Source of the DNA: CAZJQD01 sp964548165 [NCBI: uncultured bacterium]
Lineage (GTDB): Bacteria > UBA8481
DNA: 17,398 nt
Direction: 5' to 3'
NCBI GenBank assembly: GCA_964548165.1
Contig: CAZJQD010000001.1
Span: 3,498-20,895 of the forward strand
Shown here: one piece after another, positions 8,039 to 15,580 of the stretch
Layout: each line of letters opens with the position of its first letter
How positions within the stretch are numbered: position 1 is the first letter of the stretch
Made by a program: the position numbers and the translations under genes
Notes under the pieces: model-generated
What the model saw: the letters and a program-made list of their open reading frames with translations, nothing else
What the model was told of the DNA's origin: nothing
Databases searched by the model: none

Positions 8039-8236
8039 GGCGTCCTCATGGAGACATCGGCCGCATACGCCATGCCTGGCGTAGCATGCTATTTGTCAGG
8101 ACTGTCCAAGACGTCTGGTGTACATTTCTGGAACAATTCGTGAACACGGCAGACACAGGTGGCGTTCGCCTAGCGGCAAGGATATGCGGCTCCGCGGGTC
8201 TCGCGGCCCCCTTCTCCCATATTGAACGCAATATCC

Positions 8237-9433
8237 ATGCGTAAGCTGTCGCTTCTCATCGCCATTCTCGGTCTCGCAATCTGCGCGTTTCTCGTGTGGC
8301 GCAAGTCGGTTCAAAGAGTTCTTGCGGTTCCTGATAGCTCACTGTCCCCTACTCGCAGTGCCGAGGGCGAAGAACTCGCCCGCAGGTTCATGGCATCGCT
8401 CGAACCTTTCGGAACAGGAACCGTCCCAAATTGGATTCTCTGGGGCACCGAATTCCGCGACTCTGCCATCCTTGCTGCGCCCGCGCGTGAAGAACTGGCA
8501 GCCACGGAGACGGCTACGGCCACTGTCGTGCATTTGGCACGCGAAGGCTCATTCTCCATGCCGAGCGCATGGACTCGCGAGCTACCACCAGTGTTTCCTG
8601 CAATCGCCTTTACTCGCAGGCAAGTGCTGGCGGTTGCCGCGGACCGTAGCAGCGGGAATCACAACCTCGCCGCAGCAAGGATTTGCGATTCATTTCGGGT
8701 GGCTGATCAAATGCGCAACGGCGGCCCGGGGATGCTTGGCATGTTGGTGGGCATCGCCATGGACAACCTTCTACTTGCCGAGTTATCCCGCGATCTTCCC
8801 GATTGGGCAGCGCATCTTGATGAATCCGGTTTCACCGCCTTAGAGTCGACTCTCCTGCGTAAGGCACAGGCGGGTGAAGGCATTGAGCAATCATTCCGCA
8901 ATGAGTATCTATGGGTATCTATCTCGGCGAATCAAGACCGGCTCGATTCAGAAACTACCGTGAGCGGCAGCGGCGACCTTGTAACAGAGGCACCCCCGCT
9001 TTCGAACCTCTTTGCCTTCCATTTCCTGTACGACCGTCAGGAGACGCTCGACAAGATCGGTGCCATGTACTCAGATATGATCGCCAAATCCAAATCCACG
9101 CTCCCTCCTCAGTCTCAAATTGATCAAAGCCCCATGGCTGGGTTCAAGTACCGTGATTTTCACCCTCTGAACTTGTGGGGCTGGTATTCGGCCTCTTCCT
9201 CCAAACTTCCCGGAGTGCTCGCCACCTATTACCAGTGTGTCGGTCGCACCCGCGCCGTGTTAGCGGCTCTTAGACTCGCGAAGAATCGCAGCAACCTGCC
9301 TACCGAAGACTTTGTTCTTGTCAATCCGACAACTGGCGCACAGTGGCACATTGATCACCGATTGCGGCTGCTATCCGGGCAGCTATCCAGCTATGACCCT
9401 TCTCAGGCCGATAGCGTGGCAATATTTTTCTAA
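8237..9433 (+). CDS. Membrane-anchored hypothetical protein
   Basis: Predicted 398 residues, not assigned to a family. Residues 1-25 (MRKLSLLIAILGLAICAFLVWRK) form one N-terminal membrane helix or uncleaved signal, then a helical exported or periplasmic domain. The middle, with AAARICDSFRVADQM followed by GMLVGIAMDNLLLAEL, recalls paralogous anchored hypothetical proteins of planctomycete-type genomes, from memory only. I preferred the ATG at 8237 to an in-frame TTG at 8222 because the hydrophobic helix starts right after it. A 6-bp inverted repeat (8219-8234, ATATTG/CAATAT) sits immediately before the start and there is no Shine-Dalgarno. It is a single gene in cassette-like DNA, with spacers on both sides. 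No catalytic motif seen. Confidence 0.7.
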   Translation: MRKLSLLIAILGLAICAFLVWRKSVQRVLAVPDSSLSPTRSAEGEELARRFMASLEPFGTGTVPNWILWGTEFRDSAILAAPAREELAATETATATVVHLAREGSFSMPSAWTRELPPVFPAIAFTRRQVLAVAADRSSGNHNLAAARICDSFRVADQMRNGGPGMLGMLVGIAMDNLLLAELSRDLPDWAAHLDESGFTALESTLLRKAQAGEGIEQSFRNEYLWVSISANQDRLDSETTVSGSGDLVTEAPPLSNLFAFHFLYDRQETLDKIGAMYSDMIAKSKSTLPPQSQIDQSPMAGFKYRDFHPLNLWGWYSASSSKLPGVLATYYQCVGRTRAVLAALRLAKNRSNLPTEDFVLVNPTTGAQWHIDHRLRLLSGQLSSYDPSQADSVAIFF

Positions 9434-9468
9434 TGGGCACGATGACCAACCCTCTCATCGGAGTGAAG

Positions 9469-9524
9469 TTCGTCCAACGAACGATGGTCGGCCATGCGGC
9501 CCTGCCGGGCCGCTTCGCGCAACC
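9469..9524. repeat. Shared palindromic spacer block, copy 2
   Basis: Homologous to 2727-2780 with the same ends (TTCGTCCAA and GCTTCGCGCAACC). It contains two hairpins: GTTCGT-CCA-ACGAAC (9468-9482) and GCGGCCC-TGCC-GGGCCGC (9496-9513, perfect 7-bp stem). GTCCAAC fits the attC R'' consensus RYYYAAC, but I find no matching GTTRRRY partner at the right distance. The block lies in the 243-bp spacer (9434-9676) between the anchored hypothetical gene and the channel gene. Confidence 0.7.
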
Positions 9525-9665
9525 GCGCGCATGCGGGATGAGGCTGCCACAAGGTCGCGTGACTGGGCTCCCACTCAACGAAGGGCGCGCGGTTCAGCCA
9601 CACGGACCACCGCGAGACGAACAGCGAGCGCATGTTTCCGTCAGGCTCACACCTTACACTCACTT

Positions 9666-9670
9666 GGAGG
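9666..9670 (+). promoter_or_regulatory. Ribosome binding site of the channel gene
   Basis: A full GGAGG six bases before the ATG at 9677. It fixes that start over an in-frame ATG 15 codons earlier, and is the only strong Shine-Dalgarno among the plus-strand genes here. Confidence 0.7.
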
Positions 9671-9676
9671 ACTATC

Positions 9677-10420
9677 ATGGCTGATGATACCGTTCCCGAC
9701 CGACAGATTCGCCCATACGAGTTCTTCATCCTTGCGCTGAGTATTTACGCACTGGCATCCCTGGGCGCAGGAGTGCTCTTCACGCTCAATGACGATAGCG
9801 CCCGCATCCTTGCCTGGGCCGATCACATGGTATGCGCAATGTTCTTCGGCGACTTTGTCTACCAGCTCATCACGAGTCAGAACCGCCTCCGCTATCTCTA
9901 CACGTGGGGGTGGATTGATTTTCTTTCCAGCATTCCACTCGTGGACGCGTTTCGAATCGGACGCATCGCCCGCATATTCCGCATCGTGCGCGTGTTGCGC
10001 GGCGTCAGGGCGACCAAGCTCATAGCTCAGTTCATCCTTGCACGACGCACTGAAGGCGCGGTTCTGGCCGCGGCTCTGATATCTATGCTTCTGATGGTGT
10101 TTTGTAGTATCGCGGTGCTGCAATTTGAATCCGCTAATCCCGACGCGAACATTGACGCTCCGTCCGAGGCACTGTGGTGGTCATTTGTTACAATCACGAC
10201 CGTTGGATACGGCGATCGATACCCGACAACTACCGAAGGGAGGCTGGTCGGCGCTCTGCTGATGACAGCTGGTGTCGGGCTTTTTGGCACTTTTTCAGGA
10301 TTTGTAGCGTCGTGGTTCCTGTCTGCCGGCATTGCAAACGAGACGAGCGAAGTCGAATTGTTGCGGCGCGAAATCGCATGTCTACGAGAAGATATTCAGA
10401 AAGGTACACCAAAGAAGTGA
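9677..10420 (+). CDS. Voltage-gated-type potassium channel (six-helix Kv-like)
   Basis: Predicted 247-residue inner-membrane ion channel subunit. The S4 voltage sensor is clear: arginine at every third position, R93 to R111, in RIGRIARIFRIVRVLRGVR. The pore loop ends in the potassium selectivity filter TTVGYGD (174-180). S1 to S3 precede (about 15-36, 46-66, 72-88), with S5 about 127-148 and S6 about 190-215. A short C-terminal helix (SEVELLRREIACLREDI) has a leucine heptad that could form a tetramer coiled coil. There is no cyclic-nucleotide or RCK domain. It works as a homotetramer, as in KvAP-type channels. Start chosen from the GGAGG site at 9666. It is a stand-alone gene with palindromic spacers on both sides. 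The family is certain; gating behaviour is inferred. Confidence 0.93.
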   Translation: MADDTVPDRQIRPYEFFILALSIYALASLGAGVLFTLNDDSARILAWADHMVCAMFFGDFVYQLITSQNRLRYLYTWGWIDFLSSIPLVDAFRIGRIARIFRIVRVLRGVRATKLIAQFILARRTEGAVLAAALISMLLMVFCSIAVLQFESANPDANIDAPSEALWWSFVTITTVGYGDRYPTTTEGRLVGALLMTAGVGLFGTFSGFVASWFLSAGIANETSEVELLRREIACLREDIQKGTPKK

Positions 10421-10484
10421 ACATCGTTGTCCGACCGCTGCAGTGCGGCCTGACAGGACCATTCATGGCACGGCGGAGATTTCC

Positions 10485-10545
10485 TAACGCGCCGATTTGC
10501 TGCTCCGCTCTCTTACGGTCGATCCGCGCAAGTGCCCGCGCGTTA
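10485..10545. repeat. attC-like inverted repeat pair
   Basis: TAACGCGC and GCGCGTTA are perfect 8-bp arms 45 bp apart, giving a 61-bp element in the integron attC size range. The outer cores only partly match: TCCTAAC for RYYYAAC (first base wrong) and GTTATGA for GTTRRRY (two bases wrong). It lies 64 bp after the channel stop codon, where a cassette recombination site would be expected. Confidence 0.4.
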
Positions 10546-10618
10546 TGATGCGGCGTTCACGCGGCAAGCCCTTGCGGCAAGCCGTGCGCTCACAGGGCGG
10601 ATCGTCCAATTTTTAGCC

Positions 10619-10682
10619 AATTGCCTTCATCGCTCGACCTTCATCGCGGGGCGGGCATTTCGGCAATTTACATCGAGCGATG
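10619..10682. repeat. Two interleaved inverted repeats
   Basis: AATTGCC (10619-10625) pairs with GGCAATT (10662-10668). CATCGCTCGA (10628-10637) pairs with TCGAGCGATG (10673-10682), a perfect 10-bp match. The order A-B-A'-B' means the stems cross. In single-stranded DNA or RNA they could form a pseudoknot or switch between two folds. Confidence 0.6.
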
Positions 10683-10699
10683 GCGACAGCCTCTGTCGC
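10683..10699. repeat. Tight hairpin
   Basis: GCGACAG, loop CCT, CTGTCGC: a perfect 7-bp stem that begins where the interleaved repeats end. No T tract follows, so it is not a standard terminator. Confidence 0.5.
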
Positions 10700-10885
10700 G
10701 CCATTGCTCCTGATCCGATCGTCCGCTCTCCCGGGCATGGCCTATGCCTTCCTTTCGCAGACCCTCGTCTCGTTCAGACCTCACCGTGCGCTCGCGCCAA
10801 CTTCTATCAGCATTGCCGGGTTTCGTATCCTAGCCATGGCCGTTGAAGGATTCGGCGTCTCCTCTGCGCTTCGCGAGCTTCGCCG

Positions 10886-11410
10886 TTGACGCTACGCCGG
10901 GTTCTGATCGTCGCCGCGGTTACCGTGGCGGCATCCGGGGCGATATTCGCATTCTGGACGCGCAGCGAATTGCCGCGCGCCTACTATTCGGTGCACGATG
11001 CTCGCATGTCGGGCGCGTTTGTGCGTTCCGTAATGATGTCACCTAGTTCATTCGATTGGTATGGCGACACGATCTCGATCCGTGAAGCCTGGATAGAGGA
11101 GAAGCAGACACCATCATTGGACTGGTTCCCCCTGCCTTACAACTCAACCAGCAGGCAGTACAGGTTATCCTTTGTGCTTTCGACGGGGTTACCCTTGGAA
11201 CTCGAGCCACTTGGGCATGGCGCGGGATACATTGAATGCTCCTACTCGGGTGGCCGTGCGACTTTCGATATCGACCGTGAGAATGCTTGCACAGTATATC
11301 ATTGCGACGTCGCGTCATCCGATGCCAACTGTTCCCTTCGGCTCATGAGCGCGAACGGAAGGGAGGTCATGGGCAACATACGCTCATCATTTCCCGGAGA
11401 CGGGGCTTGA
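10886..11410 (+). CDS. Small membrane-anchored hypothetical protein
   Basis: Predicted 174 residues, unrecognised. It opens with one hydrophobic helix (LRRVLIVAAVTVAASGAIFAFW), then a soluble domain rich in beta-type sequence: YNSTSRQYRLSFVLS, GYIECSYSGGRATFDID and several cysteines (ECSYS, ACTVYHCD, NCSL). This suggests an exported, possibly disulfide-bonded domain. The start is the TTG at 10886; the only codons between it and the upstream in-frame stop (10844) are non-ATG, and no Shine-Dalgarno is visible, so start and expression are uncertain. Codon use resembles the other plus-strand island genes. No function is proposed. Confidence 0.55.
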   Translation: MTLRRVLIVAAVTVAASGAIFAFWTRSELPRAYYSVHDARMSGAFVRSVMMSPSSFDWYGDTISIREAWIEEKQTPSLDWFPLPYNSTSRQYRLSFVLSTGLPLELEPLGHGAGYIECSYSGGRATFDIDRENACTVYHCDVASSDANCSLRLMSANGREVMGNIRSSFPGDGA

Positions 11411-11482
11411 GAAATTGAACTGGTGGTATGCGGCTATCGACGTGCGGCCGCGTCCGCGCGCCTGGCGGCGCGCTCCAGAAAG

Positions 11483-11520
11483 CCGCGCGTCGTCGTCATC
11501 GCGCGTTCACGCCGCGTGGC
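11483..11520. repeat. Island-edge repeat, copy 2
   Basis: Related to bases 1-37; both contain CGTTCACGCCGCG. It lies 73 bp after the last island B gene and 70 bp before the stop codon of the response regulator gene, so it marks the right edge of the island. Confidence 0.45.
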
Positions 11521-11550
11521 CAGCCTGAACGCGGGGCAGAGAGGACTCAT

Positions 11551-11570
11551 CCCTTCCCGGGCAGGAAGGG
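11551..11570. terminator. Possible terminator hairpin of operon 2
   Basis: CCCTTCC, loop CGGGCA, GGAAGGG: a perfect 7-bp stem 20 bp beyond the response regulator stop on the minus strand, and between converging genes. There is no T tract on either strand, so intrinsic termination is doubtful. It could instead be a transcript-end stabiliser. Confidence 0.35.
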
Positions 11571-11589
11571 GACGGAGAACCATGACGCT

Positions 11590-12918
11590 TCACCAATCGA
11601 TGCGGAACTTCTCCAGCTTGTATTGCAGGGCCTGGCGGGAGATGCCGAGGCGGCGGGCGGCTTCGGTGCGCTGGCCGTCCGATTCACGCAAGGCCTTCTC
11701 GATGAGGCCGCGCTCGTAAGCCTCGACCATGCCCGGAAGATCGGTGGGATCGGACGCCGGGATGCCCCGCGCCTGTCTCATGGCCTCGGGCAGGTCATCA
11801 TCGTCGACGGCGGTCAAGCCGAGGCTCCGGGCACGCTCCGCGAAGTTCTTGAGCTCGCGAATGTTGCCGGGCCAGGCGTAATCCTGGAGACGCTGAAAGG
11901 CGCTGGCGGAGAACGTAGTGCCCGGCAGGAACTCCCTCAGAAGCCTCACGACATCGCCCTCGCGCTCACGGAGTGGTGGGATCACCAGCACCAGGACAGC
12001 CAGGCGGTAGTAGAGATCCTCGCGAAAGGTCCTGTCCTTGACCGCCTTCACCAAGTCGCAATTCGTGGCCGCGAGGATGCGGACGTCGAGCGCAATGGGC
12101 GTTGTTCCACCCAGCCTCGTGCACTTCTTGTCCTCGAGGACGCGCAGGAGCTTCGACTGGAGTTCGACCGGCAGTTCGCCGATCTCATCGAGAAGGACCG
12201 AGCCGCCGTTGGCCGTCTCCAGGAGACCGCGCTTCTGCCTCGACGCGCCCGTGAAGGCGCCCCGCTCGTAACCAAAGAGCTCGCTCTCCAGGAGCGTCGC
12301 GGGAATGGCGGCGCAGTTGATCTCGAGGAAAGGGCGCTTCCTCCGCGGACTGCGCCGATGCAGGGCGCGCGCGACGAGCTCCTTGCCCGTTCCGCTCTCG
12401 CCCGTGATGAGCACCGCGGAGTCATTGGGCGCCAGTCGCGAGACGAGGTTGTAGAGCTCCTGCATCGGCGGCGAAGCCCCGACCATCTCCTCGAACCGAT
12501 CCTGGTCCGTCAATAATCCCCGCAGGACCCTGTTCTCGGACCGCAGAGCGCTCTCCTCCAGCACGCGATCCACGAGGAGGCGAAGCCCATCGAGCGAGGC
12601 GAACGGCTTGGTAAGGTAGTCGTGAGCCCCCCGCCTCATGGCCTCCACGGCGCTCTCGATCGAGGCGAACGCGGTCATGATGACGACGGGCAGGTCAGGA
12701 TAGGTGGCCTGGAGTTCCTCCAGCAGGGCCATGCCGTCATCCGCGCCGAGCCGGAGGTCGAGAAGAACCAGCGAGGCCTCCGGCGCCGCCGCCCTCACCT
12801 CGTCCGCACCGCCGACAGCCTTCACACGCCTCCCCTCAAGGGCGCGCACCAGGAGGTCACGGATACCAGCCTCGTCGTCAGCAATCAGAACCAGCGGGAG
12901 CTCGGAGGAATCAGCCAT
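11590..12918 (-). CDS. NtrC-family sigma54-dependent response regulator
   Basis: Predicted 442-residue transcription activator. The receiver domain (about 1-120) has acidic residues at 14-15, phospho-acceptor D54 in LLDLRL, and K104 in YLTKP. The AAA+ domain (about 145-375) has Walker A GESGTGK (173-179), GAFTGA (220-225, the sigma54 contact loop, intact), Walker B VLLDEIGELP with D244/E245, and the arginine-rich FREDLYYRL segment. The Fis-type helix-turn-helix is at the C-terminus (TEAARRLGISRQALQYKL). It should activate sigma54 promoters when phosphorylated by the kinase 8 bp upstream. It is the last gene of operon 2. Target genes are unknown, though surface polysaccharide genes are plausible from context. 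Confidence 0.95.
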   Translation of the reverse strand: MADSSELPLVLIADDEAGIRDLLVRALEGRRVKAVGGADEVRAAAPEASLVLLDLRLGADDGMALLEELQATYPDLPVVIMTAFASIESAVEAMRRGAHDYLTKPFASLDGLRLLVDRVLEESALRSENRVLRGLLTDQDRFEEMVGASPPMQELYNLVSRLAPNDSAVLITGESGTGKELVARALHRRSPRRKRPFLEINCAAIPATLLESELFGYERGAFTGASRQKRGLLETANGGSVLLDEIGELPVELQSKLLRVLEDKKCTRLGGTTPIALDVRILAATNCDLVKAVKDRTFREDLYYRLAVLVLVIPPLREREGDVVRLLREFLPGTTFSASAFQRLQDYAWPGNIRELKNFAERARSLGLTAVDDDDLPEAMRQARGIPASDPTDLPGMVEAYERGLIEKALRESDGQRTEAARRLGISRQALQYKLEKFRIDW

Positions 12919-12926
12919 CGCGACCG

Positions 12927-13976
12927 TTATACCACCTTGCCCGGGGACGCGACCAGCGGCGGGAGAGGCGCCGCGTCCGACGGCGAGCCTGCGGGTCCCG
13001 ACACCGGGAGCGTCAGCGTGAACTCCGCACCCCCTTCCAGCCGGTTGCGGACCGTCACATCGCCGCCATGGGCTGCCAGGATCCCGCGCGAGATCGCGAG
13101 GCCGAGTCCAAGTCCGCCAGTCTTGGTTGTCGTGAAGGCATCGAATAGTTGTTCGAGCAGGACCGCGGGTATGCCGCGACCATCATCGGCCACCGTGATC
13201 TTCACCGTTGTACCGCAACGCGCGATCCGCACCGTGACCTTCCCGGCCCCAGCTTCCTTCGCGTTCGCGAGCAGGTTTGCGATCACGCGCCCCAGGAGAA
13301 TCTCATCGCTGACGATGACGGCCGCCTCGGGATCCTCCTGGTAGTCGACCCGCAAGCCCTGGGGAGGACGATCGAAGAGGGTCCGGAGTCGCGTGGGGCT
13401 GAGATTGAGTCGCGGTGTCCGCGAGAACGAGAGGATGGACTCCGATATCGCCTCGCAGCGCCTTGCCTCGGCCTCGATGGCGGCGAGGTCACGGGCCAGG
13501 CGATCGTCCGTGCATGTCTCGCGGGCCAGGGCGGCCATGCCGATCACGGTCGTGAGGGGATTGCGGAGCTCGTGGGCAAGTCCCGCGGCCAGGCGCCCGA
13601 TCGCGGCGAGACGATCCTCGCGATCCGTTCCGGCCGCAACCTGCGCCGCGCGCGCGGCCAGCTCCCGATTCTCCTGGAGGATCGCGGCCGTGCGCCGAGC
13701 CAGTTCCGGGAACGTCCCTCCTTCCACGGGAGCTCGACGCGACGCCAGCGCTTGAGCGAGTGCATCGCGGTCCAGTGCCGCTCGACGAAGCTCGCGCCAC
13801 GGGAGAAGGCCCGCGATGATCGAGACGACCACCAGGAGACCGGCGAAGAGGAGGAAGGTACGGGCCCAGGAGGCGCCGTCGAGGGTGGGCATGCGAAGAG
13901 CGGCGCCGACGATCACGGCGGAGAAGACGAGAACGACCAGGAGGGCGGCGATGATGGCCGTGGCAATGCGGCGCAT
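12927..13976 (-). CDS. Membrane histidine kinase with no extracytoplasmic sensor domain
   Basis: Predicted 349-residue sensor kinase. Two membrane helices (about 6-28 and 40-58) are joined by a loop of only about a dozen residues. The signal must therefore be intramembrane, cytosolic or from a partner. A linker helix (61-125) leads to the HisKA domain with phospho-accepting H135 in AHELRNPL. The HATPase domain has the N box NLLANAKEAG (234-243), G1 DDGRGIP (264-270) and G2 GLGLGLAI. All catalytic motifs are intact. It lies 2 bp after the O-antigen-ligase-like gene and 8 bp before its cognate NtrC-type regulator. The short tail is Pro/Ala-rich. Confidence 0.93.
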   Translation of the reverse strand: MRRIATAIIAALLVVLVFSAVIVGAALRMPTLDGASWARTFLLFAGLLVVVSIIAGLLPWRELRRAALDRDALAQALASRRAPVEGGTFPELARRTAAILQENRELAARAAQVAAGTDREDRLAAIGRLAAGLAHELRNPLTTVIGMAALARETCTDDRLARDLAAIEAEARRCEAISESILSFSRTPRLNLSPTRLRTLFDRPPQGLRVDYQEDPEAAVIVSDEILLGRVIANLLANAKEAGAGKVTVRIARCGTTVKITVADDGRGIPAVLLEQLFDAFTTTKTGGLGLGLAISRGILAAHGGDVTVRNRLEGGAEFTLTLPVSGPAGSPSDAAPLPPLVASPGKVV

Positions 13977-13978
13977 GG

Positions 13979-15580
13979 TCAGTCGACCGCCGAGGGGCGC
14001 CTGAGCGCGAGCAGGTGATGCGCGGGAACGCCGCGACGCTCCAGGCGTTCCAGCTCCACGCGCGCATGCCAGAAGGCAATCCGGTCACCGAGCGAAGCCG
14101 CACCGGCCAGGGCAAGCGGCTCCACGGCCCGGATCCACCCAAGGTTCTGCTCCGCCTGGCGGTGTGCGGCAAGGCGAGCGGGCGTGTCGAGTGAGGGCTC
14201 AGCGGCGTACCAGAGCCACGCGCGCGCAAGCTCCAGGCGCAGGGGCATCTCGGCCGGAGCACGATTCACCGCCGCTTGAAATCCGCGAACGGCGCCTCCC
14301 CTGCTCCCGTGCCGTGCGGCCAGGTGCGCGGCGTTGACCCAGGCCTCGGGCCGGGCGCGCTCCAACTCCAGCAGTCGATAGACCCCATCGGCGCCCTGGT
14401 CGGTCAACGCCGTCCTAGCGTCCCATCGCGCGATGGACGGCCACCCGGCGGCTAACCCGACCGCGTACAGCAAGACAGCCGCGGCGCTCACGCCGAGGAG
14501 TCCCTGGCGCCAGCCACCCGGGGTGCGCGGAGCTGGCGCCGGGAAGACGCGGCCGAGATGCCAGGCGGCACACGCGAGCGGCCACCCGATTTGGAACGGG
14601 AAGTACACAAGGGAGAGCATAGCGAGCGCGGCGAGAACCGCCAGAGACTCGCGGGGCATTTGGCGCCGGCGGCAGAGGACGACCGCGAGAAATCCCGCCA
14701 CGCTCCAGGCTGCCAGGGGCAGGCCGATCTCCACCGCGAGCTGGAGGGCATCGTTGTGCGCGTGCACGGGGTGAAGCATGTGCCGGATCGCGATGGGATC
14801 GGGCATGAGGTCGAGCCGGGAGGCGTTCGCGAAATCCCCGAGCCCCCAGCCGATCCAGGGATGCAGCATCAGCAACTCCGTGGCGCCTGCCCAGATCCTT
14901 GACCGCCCCCACGCCAGGGGATCGGCAGCGATCCGAGCCCATACGAGCGGGACGGCGACGAGTGCCAGGAGTGCGATGGGCACCGTGAGCGCGCGACGCC
15001 TCCCGGGAAAGAGCAGGACGGCGCCAACGCCCCAGGCCAGGAGAAGGCCACGCGAGGTCGAGAAGGCCATCATGAGGCCCAGAAGAGCGACGAGGAAGAG
15101 ACGGTGCGTCTCCTTGGCGAGGGCCGCGAAGCCCTGCAAGCCGAGAACCAGAAGGACCATGCCGCAATCGATGGGGGAAACCATCCAGAGGACCGGGGGC
15201 TGATTGCGGACGATGCGTTCGCCCAGGCAACATGTGGCCAGCAGCAGCGCGGCCACGAGACTGACGCGGCCGGGCTCATGGAGGCCGAGGGCCAGGCGGC
15301 GCGGTGACGGCGCCACTCCTCCCACCACCGACCAGGCGATTGCGCCCAGGATCATCGCGCCAGCATGTACGGCCGGCCCGAATGAACCCGATCCAAAGAG
15401 AGAGAGGACTGCGCCCGCGACCAGCGCCACGTAGAGGTGCGCGATTTCCGAGCGCCATTCCCAGCGGGATGACAGGAAGAGGCCTGCCGCGATACCGAAC
15501 GCGGCCGCGGGGTAATACGCGCCGGTCGAGAAGACCAGGGCCCATGCCACGAGGACGAGTTCGGCATGAAACCGGGTCAT
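13979..15580 (-). CDS. O-antigen ligase/polymerase-like membrane protein with helical C-terminal extension
   Basis: Predicted 533-residue membrane protein with about 10-12 hydrophobic segments across residues 5-390. The Wzy_C/WaaL signature is present: GRSRIWAGATELLMLHPWIG (R226, R228, H240), GWGLGDF, then HAHND (273-277) and EIGLP after the large loop. Such proteins either join finished O-polysaccharide to lipid A core, polymerise repeat units, or glycosylate proteins; the sequence alone does not separate these. Residues from about 400 to 533 form a soluble Ala/Arg/Leu-rich helical region, perhaps degenerate TPR-like, which is longer than in simple ligases. The start shares ATGA with the GGDEF-fusion stop (15577-15580), and the kinase follows 2 bp after the stop. 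Confidence 0.85.
   Translation of the reverse strand: MTRFHAELVLVAWALVFSTGAYYPAAAFGIAAGLFLSSRWEWRSEIAHLYVALVAGAVLSLFGSGSFGPAVHAGAMILGAIAWSVVGGVAPSPRRLALGLHEPGRVSLVAALLLATCCLGERIVRNQPPVLWMVSPIDCGMVLLVLGLQGFAALAKETHRLFLVALLGLMMAFSTSRGLLLAWGVGAVLLFPGRRRALTVPIALLALVAVPLVWARIAADPLAWGRSRIWAGATELLMLHPWIGWGLGDFANASRLDLMPDPIAIRHMLHPVHAHNDALQLAVEIGLPLAAWSVAGFLAVVLCRRRQMPRESLAVLAALAMLSLVYFPFQIGWPLACAAWHLGRVFPAPAPRTPGGWRQGLLGVSAAAVLLYAVGLAAGWPSIARWDARTALTDQGADGVYRLLELERARPEAWVNAAHLAARHGSRGGAVRGFQAAVNRAPAEMPLRLELARAWLWYAAEPSLDTPARLAAHRQAEQNLGWIRAVEPLALAGAASLGDRIAFWHARVELERLERRGVPAHHLLALRRPSAVD

Larger units (their letters stand above)
10421..10885. other. Palindrome-rich spacer, no convincing gene
   Basis: No protein gene supported; short frames lack signals. 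Structures seen: an 8-bp inverted repeat TAACGCGC/GCGCGTTA (10485-10492, 10538-10545); the motif GATCGTCCAA at 10602, as in the shared spacer blocks; two interleaved inverted repeats (10619-10682); and a hairpin at 10683-10699. It separates the channel gene from the small anchored protein. Confidence 0.55.

Noticed and set aside
11428-12516. 362-codon plus-strand open frame
   Set aside because: Antisense to the NtrC-type regulator, whose domains are unmistakable; low-complexity product.
13149-14018. 289-codon plus-strand open frame
   Set aside because: Antisense to the histidine kinase; product is Arg/Glu/Gly-rich with no family pattern.
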